From positions 69,006,001 to 69,070,000 of the forward strand of contig OZ231126.1 in NCBI GenBank assembly GCA_965153355.1: a stretch of DNA of 64,000 nucleotides, written 5' to 3'. The notes below the pieces were generated by a model. The model made no database searches. It saw only the letters and a program-made list of their open reading frames with translations, and was not told the origin of the DNA. Below are positions 20,990 through 31,836 of this stretch, one piece after another; within the stretch, counting starts at the first letter, position 1; the number at the start of each line of letters is the position of its first letter. The translations under genes were made by a program, and so were the position numbers. This DNA comes from Flaccisagitta enflata (lineage: Eukaryota > Chaetognatha > Sagittoidea > Aphragmophora).

Positions 20990-21110
20990 TTCATGAAATG
21001 AAACGTTTTTTTCAATTTACTCTCATTTCTAAACCATTAGACTTAGAGAGATCGGGATTGCACAGTTGGATAGATCTTTTGCTCTAGTTTTTTTCTGTCA
21101 CCAATTTTAA
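20990..21110. repeat. half copy of GTCACCAAT fold-back MITE
   Basis: Shares the right arm of the element at 4,180-4,440 (GAGAGATCGGGATTGC ... TCTGTCACCAATTTT). The left arm is missing. Confidence 0.45.
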
Positions 21111-21378
21111 TTGAATCTGACTATTATGAATGAATGAATGAATAAATTTCATTTCAAAGACAAACATACAATGAAATATTGTAAGAAAGTTTGGAGGATA
21201 GCCAATGAAAGTCTAACGACTTTTTTCCAAAAGGGTCCTATAAGGCTTGCAATTAAGTGAAACAACTGCTGCGTTTCTTTTGGCGAAGATAGTAAGTTTG
21301 ACTACAATACTTGAATGAACCTTCACAGTTTGAAGAGAAGGTAGAAAATGGCGCTGTATAAAAAAAAAACAAGGCCAA

Positions 21379-22122
21379 TGTCACTAAACAGCACGTATTT
21401 CATGTACATATCTCTCCAGGTCCGTCTCCGCCTCCTCCTCATCCTCCTCCTCATCCTCCACCTCGCCGCCTCCTCCTCATCCGTCTTCCTCCTCCTCCTC
21501 CTGCCCGATCCTCATCCTCCTCCTCCTTCCTCGGCTCAATCCCCGGCTTCATCCTCATCCTTCTCCTCATCCTTCTCCTCATCCTCCTCCTCATCCTCTG
21601 GCTCGATCCCCGGCCTCATCCTCCTCCTCCACCATTCATCCCCGGACTCAGCTTCATTCCAAGACTCAATGTGGACTTATTTCATTGTGCCTTTTCTCTC
21701 ATTGCCTCTACTGTATATATTGGTGTTTAGATTATGATTTCTCCTTTTTTCCCTTAGATAAGCGAGCAAACTCTTTTCATTCTAACTGACTTTCCTTATT
21801 CATGTTGTGCGCATTATCACCCCTTCCGTCATCCCCCATCCAGAAACCATCATTCTACGGATCCTCAGGTATAGGGCATTATTACATTTGATATGGACCG
21901 GCCCCCCCTGACACACTGCCCACCATAATTAGCACCCCCTCCTCCTCTCCTTTCTCTTTTACTTTTCCCATTCAGAACTTTGTGATCTCTACAATCTTGA
22001 ATGCGCCTTTTCTGCTCTAGATTGGATGCCAAAGACGGTTCCGCTTATAAACACTGGAAAAACATTCACCTTTAAGACTCACAGCTGCTTGGAGAAACTG
22101 AGACTCGTGGCGAACGCTGACA
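21379..22122 (+). repeat. BEL retrotransposon 5' LTR
   Basis: A 744-bp LTR beginning TGTCACTAAACAGCACG and ending GCGAACGCTGACA, preceded by the GCCAA target duplication. It is nearly identical to the 3' LTR (35,257-35,982) except for about 18 extra bases after CCCCGGACTCA. A long pyrimidine tract of TCC/TCATCC repeats spans 21,420-21,640, and a TATATAT at about 21,713 could serve as a TATA box. High LTR identity implies a recent insertion. Confidence 0.9.
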
Positions 22123-23053
22123 ATCACAAAGTTCCTCAGTTCCCTAAAGCTCAAGTCTACCGCCTTCCATTCAAGTTCCCGGCTTCCCATCCGAGACCTC
22201 CATCTTCCCGCCAAAGTCGTTCACCCCTTCTTCAACCTTCAAAGTCGCACAACCATCCCTTCTTCCGCCATCAATTACGGTGAAAGAAAAGTTCAACTTC
22301 CCATCCTCATCATCCTCATCCTCATCTTCCCGACCAGCCCTCCTCCTTCCATCAACTTACGGTGAAAGAAAAGCCCAACTTCCCATCCTCATCACCATCC
22401 CTTCTTGCTCGCACATCTACAGCTTCCTCAAAGACAAAAGTTACCGCATCAAAAGACAGCATACAGACGCGTGTACAGACACCAGACAACGACGAGGGCA
22501 CTGGAAACCCCCGGGAAACACAGACAGACAGTGGCAACATTGCCCCCGTGCCATCAACATCCTTCCCTACTCCAACAAGCAGCTAACAAAACATCTCCAG
22601 CCATCCTTCTGGTCGTAAAAACAATAGGACTACCGGTTGTTCATCGCGCCCAATTTGGCCAAAGACAAAATTCAACAAACTCACTCTACTCCAAATATCA
22701 TTCCCCGACCTCAGCAAAAACATTCACTCCCTACATCACCAAATCAGCCCGTTATCATCAACAGTGGGAATACCCGCTAATCTGCATACTCACCATCTAA
22801 AGAATCCGAAAATCACCCCCCACTCCCAGAAGAAGACATTCACATTTACATGCACATCCACTCTACCATCACAAACAGTGGGAATACCCGCTAATCCGCA
22901 TACACCCCAGTTAAAAAATCCAAAAAATCACCCCTCCACCCTCAGAAGAAAACATTCACACTCACACTCACATCCACTACATCATCATCAATAGTGGGAA
23001 TACCCGCTAATCATTACACTCACCATCCTCATCCGTACACCACATCAATCATC
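22123..23053 (+). other. BEL 5' leader with three repeated hairpins
   Basis: Untranslated leader between LTR and gag. A 16-base hairpin AGTGGGAATACCCGCT (six-pair stem, AATA loop) occurs at 22,763-22,778, 22,877-22,892 and 22,993-23,008, spaced 114 and 116 bp apart, within degenerate direct repeats. An earlier pair of direct repeats starts at GGTGAAAGAAAAG (22,279 and 22,362). I could not identify the tRNA primer site next to the LTR. Confidence 0.75.
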
Positions 23054-26000
23054 ATGGCGAAAACCGACGCAGAGCTGGCCCAAGAAAAAGCAACATTTGA
23101 AGCGACAATCAGAAAGTTCCCCGACTTCGACGCCTTAATTCAAGCGGCGGAGGCCGGCGCCCTGGGATCATCCGGATCGCTAGCTTCCGTCCGAACAGCA
23201 GATTTTACAGAAAACGACGAAAGTTCGCGCGATGCCAAGTCAGCCGCCGAATTACTGGGGGTGATGGCTCGCTTCTTCGCCATCAAACACGACGACGTCC
23301 TCCAAATTTATGGAGGAAAGAATGATGCGGAAGCAGAAGACGCCTTCATCAACATAGACGACATGAGAGCGGATCTTATCGACAAATTATGGGAGTACCA
23401 CGAGGCCGTCACGACCCGTTGGTTCCCCGGCGAATCGGCAAGGGAAAAGCGTCACCGGCGGACAGCAGGCAGTCGTGTAACCAATATCATAAAGAAATTC
23501 GTCATGACCCGCCAAGCCATCTTGGCGGAAAACAATAAGGGAGAACCGTTATTCGCAGTCGCACCGCCATCACAATCAGACTTTTCAAACGCACTACGAC
23601 GATTGTCACAACGCACATCGGACATCGCAAAAGGAATTATTTCCGGCGTCATGTCGCCCGGAAAGAACAGAGACGCAAAAATAGAGGCGGCGGCGAAATT
23701 AGTGACGGATAAAACTAAGAGAAAACACAGCGCAAGAAAAAACAGCAACAAAATTCCCCCGGCGGCCGACTTAGGAAAACGTGAGGCGGCTGCTGAGGCA
23801 AAAAACGACACCGAAATAGTCACAACAGAAACAGAGGTTGGACAGTCAACAAAAACACACGACGACGCCAACACGCCAAACGGAAATGACAAAAACGAGA
23901 AAAAAGACAATCCTAAGGGAGAGACTGAAGGAGGCGAAGAGGAGGAGAATAATGAAACAGACGATGAGAATGAAAAAGAGAAGCGTAAAGACAGCAAGAA
24001 AAAAGCAGCAGAGTGGGAAGGCCAGCAACAACAACAACAACAACAACAACAACATTGTGCTGATGATAACGGAGACTTCAACGAACTGGATCCTACCAAA
24101 TGGATCAAATGGGCTGGCCAGCAACAAAAACAACAACAACAACAACAACCACATCGAGTTGATGGTAACGGAGATTACAACGAAGTGGTCGAAGACATCA
24201 TCAACACCAGCGAATCGCACGCCATCGCAATGGAAAAAGACAATCAATATTATGAAGTGGTCCAAAAGAAAGAAAGAGCAGAAAATGATAGACTACGAGA
24301 GGAGTTGAAAAATCTAGAGGCGATAAATGAACTGGCCCGGACTAAACAGATAAAAAAGGAAGAACAAAAACAAAAACAAACACAACGTGCCCTAAAAACA
24401 AACAAAAGCAAATTAGAAGCCCAAAAACGCCAAGCAGAACTTATTCAAGACGTCGAATCCATGCAAGCAGATAGTCAAGGAATGGCGCAAAAAATAGAGC
24501 AAATAAGAAAGGAGATGAACGAGAGAGAAGCGGCGGTAGAAGACGACGACGTCCTCATAGACAAAGTCTTTTCATCAACAGCCAACGGAGAAAACCCCCT
24601 CATCAGCGCCGCCGACGCATCTCGTATCAGCAGCACAACCGGAAGTGCAAAGAAGAAACGCCGCACCCACAAAAAGAGCCCTAACGCCGCGAGATACCCC
24701 CCGCCCAATCTACCGCCAATGGGAGACAACTTCCCAAAAGATACCAGAAGAGTAGGCGTTGTATACAAACCCATTCCCATTCACAAAAAAGTAGACAACG
24801 CCGAGGTGGTTGATCAATTCTCTGCCGCCGGAGCCACAGTCGAAAAACACACAACACCAGCCCCAATGCACCTGCCGCCATCCACAACACACACGGCGCC
24901 AACCTCAACGCTTCCGGCGCCAATCACAACACATACGGCGCCAATCTCAACAACCCCGGCGCCATCCCAAACGGACTTCTCAAGACTCATCCACTCCCTC
25001 GAGATCGACGCCATCAGAAGAAACGTCGTTGGTGTACGCCCAAAAGAGCCCTTCCAAAAATATGACCCCAAGAAGAAGGGGCAATACAACACCCTCATGA
25101 ACTCATTTGATTCAGCCTTTGGCTTCATTGACGGAATATCTGGAAACGAAAAAATAACAGAATTGGCGGGCCACTGGTTCGCCGGAGCAGCAAGAAAAGC
25201 CATCAACGCAGCAAAACCCACAGCAAATGACCCACAGGGTCTCGTTGCATACGCCAAAGTAAGGACGCACTTGGACGCAATCTACGGCCAAACCGTGGAT
25301 TCAGCAGCCGAGGCGCTCGCCATCCTAAAAGAAGGTGGAGTGGCGTCGAAAAACAACCTCACGGCATATCAAGACCTGTACATGAACTTGTTGGAAGCAG
25401 AGAGCGCGGCAATGGCAACAGATTCCATGGAACTACTCAACAGAAGGACCAGCATGTTGGAGATTATGAGCGCAAGAATACCAGACTGTGAGGAAAAATT
25501 TTTCGAGGAGTATGAGGAGGGAGACGGGTATCAAAAACTACTCGACTTCGTCCAAAAACGCATTGACGTCCTCAGGAATACCCAACTGCCGACGCAAAAG
25601 ACGCAAGTCATCAAAATCCATGCGACAGAAACCCGAGAAGTGGAGAACCGAAGTCAACAATATGGCCCAAAAACATACGCCCAAGGCCTAAGAGAATCCC
25701 CAAAAAAGGAGGAGAAAAAAGAGAGATGTTCATACTGCCACGGACTCCACCAAACCACCCTATGCAACCGCCTCTTCATCCTCTCACTCCCAGAAAGAGT
25801 GGAAGTCGCAAATAAGGCGCGGATGTGTTTCCACTGCGCAGAAACAACGCACAACGCAAAAGACTGCCCAAATAAGAAAGAAATTGCATGCTCAATTTGC
25901 GGAAAAAAGGGGCATATCTCCCTCTTCCATGGCAGAAACCTACTCAACAACAACAGCAACCCATCCGATCGCCCAAGACAAAACGCCAGAGACGCCAACA

Positions 26001-26107
26001 TCAAAATCACCGACCCCCCGACAAAAGCACTCATGGACATCCCTACCTCCAGGGGCAAAACCGCCGGTAAAGGCGACGACGACGACGCCGAAACCCCCAC
26101 CATCTGA
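23054..26107 (+). CDS. BEL retrotransposon gag protein
   Basis: A 1,017-codon Gag from ATG 23,054 (context ATCATCATGGCG); the frame is open further upstream but without an ATG. The order is: an N-terminal acidic helical region; a charged linker with two polyglutamine blocks (24,028-24,050 and 24,120-24,147) that are CAA repeats; a long coiled coil (about residues 400-510); a proline/threonine linker; a capsid-like helical domain (about 655-870); and a C-terminal nucleocapsid with three zinc knuckles: CSYCHGLHQTTLC, CFHCAETTHNAKDC and CSICGKKGHISLFH. This C-x2-C-x3/4-H-x4-C/H triplet is typical of BEL/Pao Gag. It is intact here and would form the particle that packages the RNA. The frame ends at TGA 26,105-26,107 and stays open after it. 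Confidence 0.9.
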   Translation: MAKTDAELAQEKATFEATIRKFPDFDALIQAAEAGALGSSGSLASVRTADFTENDESSRDAKSAAELLGVMARFFAIKHDDVLQIYGGKNDAEAEDAFINIDDMRADLIDKLWEYHEAVTTRWFPGESAREKRHRRTAGSRVTNIIKKFVMTRQAILAENNKGEPLFAVAPPSQSDFSNALRRLSQRTSDIAKGIISGVMSPGKNRDAKIEAAAKLVTDKTKRKHSARKNSNKIPPAADLGKREAAAEAKNDTEIVTTETEVGQSTKTHDDANTPNGNDKNEKKDNPKGETEGGEEEENNETDDENEKEKRKDSKKKAAEWEGQQQQQQQQQQHCADDNGDFNELDPTKWIKWAGQQQKQQQQQQPHRVDGNGDYNEVVEDIINTSESHAIAMEKDNQYYEVVQKKERAENDRLREELKNLEAINELARTKQIKKEEQKQKQTQRALKTNKSKLEAQKRQAELIQDVESMQADSQGMAQKIEQIRKEMNEREAAVEDDDVLIDKVFSSTANGENPLISAADASRISSTTGSAKKKRRTHKKSPNAARYPPPNLPPMGDNFPKDTRRVGVVYKPIPIHKKVDNAEVVDQFSAAGATVEKHTTPAPMHLPPSTTHTAPTSTLPAPITTHTAPISTTPAPSQTDFSRLIHSLEIDAIRRNVVGVRPKEPFQKYDPKKKGQYNTLMNSFDSAFGFIDGISGNEKITELAGHWFAGAARKAINAAKPTANDPQGLVAYAKVRTHLDAIYGQTVDSAAEALAILKEGGVASKNNLTAYQDLYMNLLEAESAAMATDSMELLNRRTSMLEIMSARIPDCEEKFFEEYEEGDGYQKLLDFVQKRIDVLRNTQLPTQKTQVIKIHATETREVENRSQQYGPKTYAQGLRESPKKEEKKERCSYCHGLHQTTLCNRLFILSLPERVEVANKARMCFHCAETTHNAKDCPNKKEIACSICGKKGHISLFHGRNLLNNNSNPSDRPRQNARDANIKITDPPTKALMDIPTSRGKTAGKGDDDDAETPTI

Positions 26108-26111
26108 CTAG
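26105..26111 (+). promoter_or_regulatory. candidate stop-codon readthrough site (UGA-CUA-G)
   Basis: The gag terminator is TGA followed by CTAG. The protease frame continues in the same phase with no further stop up to the transposon insertion at 26,290. UGA followed by CUA is a known leaky context in animal and viral mRNAs, so translation of pol by readthrough is a reasonable inference. An alternative is that the TGA is simply a mutation in a fused gag-pol frame. Confidence 0.55.
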
Positions 26112-28207
26112 GCGCCACCGGCGTGGAAAACTTCATCGCGCCAGATGACAATGTGATTCGTCCGATAGTCCTCGTGCGAATCCGCAATGTCAACACCGAC
26201 CCCTCGGAGTTAGTCTTCGCCATGTTAGATACGTGCGCCGATAAAGATGTTATTTCTGAACATGTGGTAAAACGCCTCAACCTCCCCAACAGACATTCTT
26301 TTATGCCCCCATATTCATGGCAGTGGCCCGGTTCGCGATCAAATTGGTACTTTGTGGTATTAAAAAGCAATTTCAGGTCTTGTTGAGGATTTTCTACCTT
26401 CCCTGGAGTAGCGGATTTGGTTTTACTACCATGGGTAATAAGTGGTTGTTGGGAAAATGTCTAATTTTCGTCACTTTGGCCTCAAATTTAGGCCACTTTG
26501 CCTTAGAAATCGAACCTAAAATCCATGAAATTAATAAACTAGAGCTCAAGAGCTAACCAGTGGTGCAATCCGCATGTTTTTATCTTTTTTCGTTTAGATT
26601 TTAGAGGGTTTTAAAGATGGGGCTTGTGAGCGTTTTTTTGCATCATGAAATTTGGGGGAAAATTTGACAATTTTCATGTTTTTTACTATATCGTAGCCTT
26701 GGATTGACGAATCTTTAAAAAATTGGTGACCAAATTGAAGAGTTTTTGATGCTTTAACTGATTCTGAAAAAAATTTTGATGGATATGGACCCAGAAAATT
26801 TTTATTTACTCTCAAAGCAGGTGAAAAAAGTCAAATTTTAATGTCATCTAGGCTATTTCTCTTTGAAAAATTAAGCCACTTCCAAACTGAAAACTCACTT
26901 AAAATCCATGAGCAAATCAAACTACTGCGCAAGAGCTTTTCAGTGGTGCAATCGGCATGTTTAGATGTTGCTGCATTTATATTTTACATAACTTCAAAAA
27001 TATGAGGGTATGGTCAAATGATGATTTTTTATACCCCTATCTTTGAAGTTTTATAAAATCTAAATGCAGCAACATCTGAACATACCGATTACACCACTGA
27101 ATATGTGAGCAGCAGTTTGTTGCTCATAATTTAAGTCATTTTCAGTTTGGAACTGGCCTAATTTTTAAAAATAAATAGCCTAAATGACATTAAAATTTGA
27201 CTTTTTTCACCTGCTTTGAGAGTAAATAAGTTTTCTGAGGCCATCGATCAAAAATTTTCAGAATCAGTTAGAGCATCAAAAACTCTTCAATTTGGTCACC
27301 AATTTTTTAGAGATTCGTCAATCCAAGGCTGCGATATAGTGAAAAACATGAAAATTGTCAAAATTTTCCCCAAAATTTCATGATGCAAAAAATTGCTCAC
27401 AAGCCCCATCTTTAAAACTCTCTAAAATCTAGACGAAAAAAGATAAAAACATGCGGATTGCACCACTGGTTAGCTCTTGAGCTCTAGTTTATTAATCTCA
27501 TGGATTTTAGGTTCGATTTCTAAGGCAAAGTGGCCTAAATTTGAGGCCAAAGTGACCAAAATTGGACATTTTCCCAACATCCACTTATTACCCATGGTAG
27601 TAAAACCAAAACCGCTACTCCAGGGAAGGTAGCAAATCCTCAACAAGACCTGAAATTGCTTTTTGATACCACAAAGTACCAATTTGATCGCAAACTGAGC
27701 CACTGCCATGAATATGGGGGCATAACAGAACGTCTGCTCCCCAACGTTATAAAAACTATGACGGTCCAAACAGTAGACACCAAAATGACGCAAAAAAGAC
27801 GACTTGCAAATCTCCAACTCGAATCCATACACTCATCTTACAAAGTCGACATCGAGCAAGCTCTCGTCGCCAAAGTATGGTGCAGTGAAAATGACATCCC
27901 CCCTCATAAACGCAACTTATCTGCCTTTACCCATCTGGACGACGTCAAATTCGACGAAGCCGATGTAGAAGTTGGTATGATTATCAGCGTCGCCCACGCC
28001 GACACATGGACTCAAGGACCATTTATCCGTGGTCCGAAAAAATCCCCCACCGCAATGTGGACAGAATGGGGATATACCATATTTGGAGTAGGCGGTCAAC
28101 GCGACCATGCTGACGTCTCTATCAACCTCCTCGCCGTCGACGACGCCAATGTTAAATACGACTATGAGAAAATCTTCTACCACGATTTCCCCCAAGTGAC
28201 AGGCTGA
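26108..28207 (+). pseudogene. BEL pol: protease region, split by hAT element
   Basis: The same frame as gag continues with a retropepsin-like aspartic protease segment (active-site motif MLDTCADKDVIS; the usual third residue G is C here, as in some BEL elements). It is interrupted at 26,290 by a hAT-like fold-back element and resumes at 27,745, after the 8-bp duplication. The two parts are in phase, because element plus duplication is 1,455 bp. The 3' part is the poorly conserved linker leading to reverse transcriptase, containing WGYTIFGVGG. It stops at TGA 28,205-28,207, next to a run of six G. The reverse transcriptase continues in another frame, so one or two lesions lie at this junction. 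Confidence 0.8.
26290..27736. mobile_element. hAT-like fold-back element, TSD CTCCCCAA
   Basis: A 1,447-bp near-palindrome inserted in pol. It has inverted ends CAGACATTCTTTTATGCC and GGCATAACAGAACGTCTG, with perfect CTCCCCAA duplications at 26,282-26,289 and 27,737-27,744. Arms of about 700 bp pair through landmarks such as AATCCGCATGTTTTTATC and its complement, with a loop near 27,000-27,060. CAG..CTG ends with an 8-bp duplication fit hAT. It carries no transposase; short ORFs inside are arm artefacts. Confidence 0.85.
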
Positions 28208-28208
28208 A

Positions 28209-28702
28209 ATGGGGGGCTCCAACGCCAATCATAAAGCTATAAAAATGTTACAAGAAGGAATTCGATTTGACAAAGTTAAACAAAAATACGTGTCCGTCCT
28301 ACCCTGGATAAAAGGCAGGAAAAGTGCGGCGTCAATCCTCAATGTTCTCGACTCTGAAGGAATGGCAAAGCGCAGAGTGACACAAATGATGCCCCGATTC
28401 GACAGAGACCCCATATATAAAGAAAGAGTCTTCAAAGAAATGGACAAATTCTTAACAAAAGGCTTCGCCGCTCCCATCCCCGACAGCGAAATGGACCCGG
28501 AAATCCCCAGATGGTACTTGCCCATGCACGCCGTCGACAAGTTTAATAAAATCCGTATGTGCCACGATGCAAGAGCGAACGTCAACGGCATATGCTTAAA
28601 CAACCTCCTCTTAGGCGGACCCAACCTCATCAACCCCCTCACCGACATCCTCGTCAAGTTCCGTGAAAACCCCATCGCCTTCATGACGGACATCTGTGGT
28701 TT
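28209..28702 (+). pseudogene. BEL reverse transcriptase, N-terminal part
   Basis: Encodes the fingers/palm start of a BEL-type reverse transcriptase: RWYLPMHAVDKFNKIRMCHD, LNNLLLGGPNLINPL, and the first catalytic aspartate in FMTDIC. It is in a different frame from the preceding protease/linker segment and is cut after the catalytic aspartate by a 203-bp Helentron-like insertion, beyond which the domain resumes. Confidence 0.85.
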
Positions 28703-28905
28703 TTAGTCGCGTGCTACGCGACTCTACAACCCGCTTTGTCCGTCCGTCCATCCGTCCGTCGGTCCGTCGGTCCGTCTGTCACACTTTACTTTTTTGGGGT
28801 TTTTGCGGTCTTTGGCCTTACTGCTCCTGCCCAAATGATGGAGTGGCCTTAAATATGGCCCCTGCCCACCCGCACGCGACTTCGGTAGCCGTGTATCCGG
28901 CCTTG
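28703..28905 (+). mobile_element. Helentron-like element inserted in RT
   Basis: A 203-bp copy from TTAGTCGCGTGCTACGCGAC to GTGTATCCGGCCTTG. Flanking coding sequence continues without loss or duplication: GGTTT on the left and TTTCCAC on the right, i.e. insertion between two T residues of a T-run. It contains a GTCC/GTCG tract, a TTACTGCTCCTGCCC block and the distal repeat CCGCACGCGACTTCGG. The length (not a multiple of three) accounts for the frame change of RT across it. Confidence 0.85.
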
Positions 28906-30145
28906 TTTCCACAACATCCTCGTCAACGAAAAGGATCGAGAAGTCTTCAGGTATCTGTGGTTCTCCGATTCTGAAATGTCACAAATCTGGCGCTACCAAT
29001 TCTTCTCCCACATCTTTGGCGCCGAGTCATCATCCATCGTCACCAGTTTTGTGCTTCGCTACCACGCCGACCAGATCAGAGACATGTTTCCAGAAAACGT
29101 GTGGAAAACCATCCGTTCCAAAATCTACGTCGACGACGCGACCGGCGGCGGACGAACCGTTGCATCCGCATTGGAGTTGAAGCAAAACTTGAAAGAGGCG
29201 ATGCGTCTCGGCGGATTCCAATTAGGAAAGTGGCAAAGCAACGCGCCGGAATTAGTGGACAATGAAGAAGGTGATGCAATCAAAGCTATTTCCGACGCTA
29301 CAGAGGAAAATGTCACCCAAGTCTTGGGCGTCTCTTGGGACTCTAAAAACGACAACTTCGTGTTCCAATTTGACAAGGAAAAGATCAACCAAGCCGTAAA
29401 CACCCCCCGCCAATTGGTCTCAGTCCAAGCTTCAATATACGACCCTCTTGGATTCCTCTCTCCCTTCTGTCTGCTCGGCAGAAAACTCCTCCAACAAGCC
29501 ACTTCCGGTTCTCCAGGATGGGATTCAAAGCTCAAACCTGTCGTCAAAGAAGAGTTCGCTGCATGGGCCAGATCCATAGTCCTCCTGATCAACAGAAAAA
29601 TCCCCAGATGCTTCACAAGGGCAGACCTCGGTGAACCAATTATCATCGAATGTCACATCTTTGTGGATGCAGTACCTGGTGGATTTGGTGCAGTGGGCTA
29701 CAGACGTGAAGTATACTCCAATGGTGAGATCTTCATCACCATCATCACCTCCAGGAGCCACGTCGTCCCCCTCAATCCTGCAAAAGCATCTCACCACAAT
29801 TCAATTCCCCGCCTCGAATTGGTTGCCGCAGAAAAAGGTATCCAACTCCACACATTCATAAACAACGTCGTCGAGGTGCAAATTCAAAGGACAATCATGT
29901 GGTCAGACAGCGAAGTCGTCTTAAAACAAATCTTCGATGAAGCAAAGGTTTACGGCCCATTGATTAACAACCGCCTCTCCAAAATTCACGCCGTCACATC
30001 CCCTGAAGATTGGAGATACGTCGAAGGCCCCAGAAACCCCGCCGATTACTGCTCCAGAGGCATTCGCCCCGAAGAAGAGGAAAATGGCTCACCTTTCATC
30101 GCGGGCCTGATTTTCTCTACAAAGGCGAAGAAGAATGGCCAATAA
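28906..30145 (+). pseudogene. BEL reverse transcriptase C-terminus and RNase H
   Basis: Continues the polymerase after the insertion (EKDREVFRYLWF), with the catalytic YVDD box in KIYVDDATGG (about 29,127). The thumb/connection follows (YDPLGFLSPFCLLGR). The RNase H has its acidic residues in IFVDAV, IPRLELVAA, MWSDSEVV and NPADYCSRG. The frame runs to a stop at 30,145, but homology passes into another frame near 30,080-30,090 (HRGPDFL), so a frame change separates RNase H from integrase. All visible catalytic residues of RT and RNase H are present. Confidence 0.88.
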
Positions 30146-31836
30146 CAACCATCCCAAGACACAAAAAACCAGCAACCATGATCTTCGCCACACACGTCAT
30201 CCCCACTCCCACAGAAGAGCCTCTGGAAGGATGCGGATTCGCCAAACTGGTCGTCGATATTGACGGCTGGTACCGGAAAGTGATGAGAGTTGCATCTCTA
30301 AAAAAGATCATCGCCTTCTGGAGGAAATATTGGCGACAGAATTATCAACCGACAAACCAATGGACAGCCACCTCCACTGGTGACCTCCGCATCACCATCG
30401 CCAAAAACAGACAAAAACAGCCTTTAGATCTGTCCATCTCAATTTCAGAATTTCGCAGCGCAGAAAACAACATCTTCAGCGCCACCCAAAAAGTCGCCTT
30501 TGCAAAAGAATGGAAAAATCTTCACTTCCAAGAAATATACCACCCAAACACAGCAAAGGAGATGACGATGAAAAACTCCCCCCTCATCACACACAATCCA
30601 TTTCTCGACGAGTTTGGCATTATTCGCGTCGGAAGCCGCCTCGTCAATTCAAACATCAAAGACAAAGCAAAATTTCCCATCATCCTCCCCCGCAAAGACG
30701 AAAACATCCGAGCGTACATCCGGTTTATTCACGATTACGAGCTCCACGCCGGCGCCAAACATATCCTCAACTCGTCCAGACAGAGGGTATGGATCATCCA
30801 CGGCCTCCAAGAAGTCACCAGCGTCATCAGGAAATGTGTGTCGTGCCAAAAAGCCTTCAAAAAGCCCATGACGCAAAAAATGGCAACTCTTCCCTCCTTC
30901 CGCGTCACTCCTCTCCCCCCGTATGAATGGACGGGACTTTATCTCTTTGGCCCCGTCGCCGTGAAAATAAACAAACGCGCATCATGGAAAGTGTGGGTCG
31001 TCGTGTTTACATGTATGTCGACGCGCTCGGTTCACGCAGAAATCGTCATGAAACAAGACGCTAGCTCCCTCATCCTGGCGATATGCAGATTCGTCGCCCG
31101 CAACCCCAACGCCCGCCATTTCGTCTCTGATCGCGGCTCCAACATGACCTCAGCGGATAAAATCCTCAAGCAACAGCTCGTCGACTACAATGAATCCGCA
31201 ACGACTCAGCTCAAAAAGAAAGGAATTCAATGGGACTTCATTCCTGCCGCCACACCCCATTACGGCGGTGTCTGGGAGCATGTCGTCGGCATCTTTAAAA
31301 AACATATCAAGGCGTTAGCCATTGGCGATTCCATCCACTACGACGTCTTCCAAACCGCCATCGAGATTGAAGCCGCAATAAATCGCCGCCCACTGACCGC
31401 CATCCCCGCTGAATCCAACAGCTGCGAAGCCATCACGCCGCTGTCCATTCTCAACCCCACCGCCCGATCTCACTCAGACGTCGTTGTCATCCCCAACTCA
31501 TCGTCGACAGAGGTGGATCGCCTCAAGTCAGCATGGACAAATGCCCAATCCCTCGTGAATCGATTCTGGAACGCGTGGAAAAGAGACTTTCTGTCGCTGT
31601 TGCACGGACGTGAAAAATGGCAAAGATCATCCAAAAACTTGGAAATAGATGATCTCGTGTTGCTCGTGGACGACAAAGTATCACGTGGACATTGGAAATT
31701 GGGTCGCGTGGTAAAGGTGGAAGTGGACGATGGTCATGTCAGAAAGGCATACCTGAGAACAGCGGATAAAAAAGTGGTTCTCCGCGATAGGACCAAACTT
31801 GTCCATCTGGAATTGGACCAAGAAGACAACGATTAA
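30082..31836 (+). pseudogene. BEL integrase, first catalytic Asp replaced
   Basis: Begins around FHRGPDFLYKGEEEWP, the usual link before BEL integrase; the frame has no ATG until later. An HHCC-type zinc domain follows (HDYELHAGAKH ... CVSCQ), then the core with GPVAVK, FTCMSTRSVHAEIV, the second catalytic D in FVSDRGSNM and E in GGVWEHVVG, and a C-terminal chromatin/DNA-binding barrel (DDLVLLVDDKVSRGHWKLG). The position of the first catalytic aspartate (normally G-x-D-Y-F-G-P) reads GLYLFGP, with tyrosine instead. The same change is in the duplicate at 44.7 kb. Integration activity is therefore doubtful unless the family has shifted this residue. Confidence 0.85.

Noticed and set aside
21253-21360. 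Right end of the Tc1-like element at GGCGCTGTA (21,355)
   Set aside because: It matches the left terminus poorly, whereas 36,677-36,704 matches over about 27 of 28 bases and is followed by TA; kept only as an alternative.
23452-24265. Antisense ORFs of 139-218 codons across gag
   Set aside because: They are shadows of the biased gag coding strand and the CAA repeats and resemble no protein.
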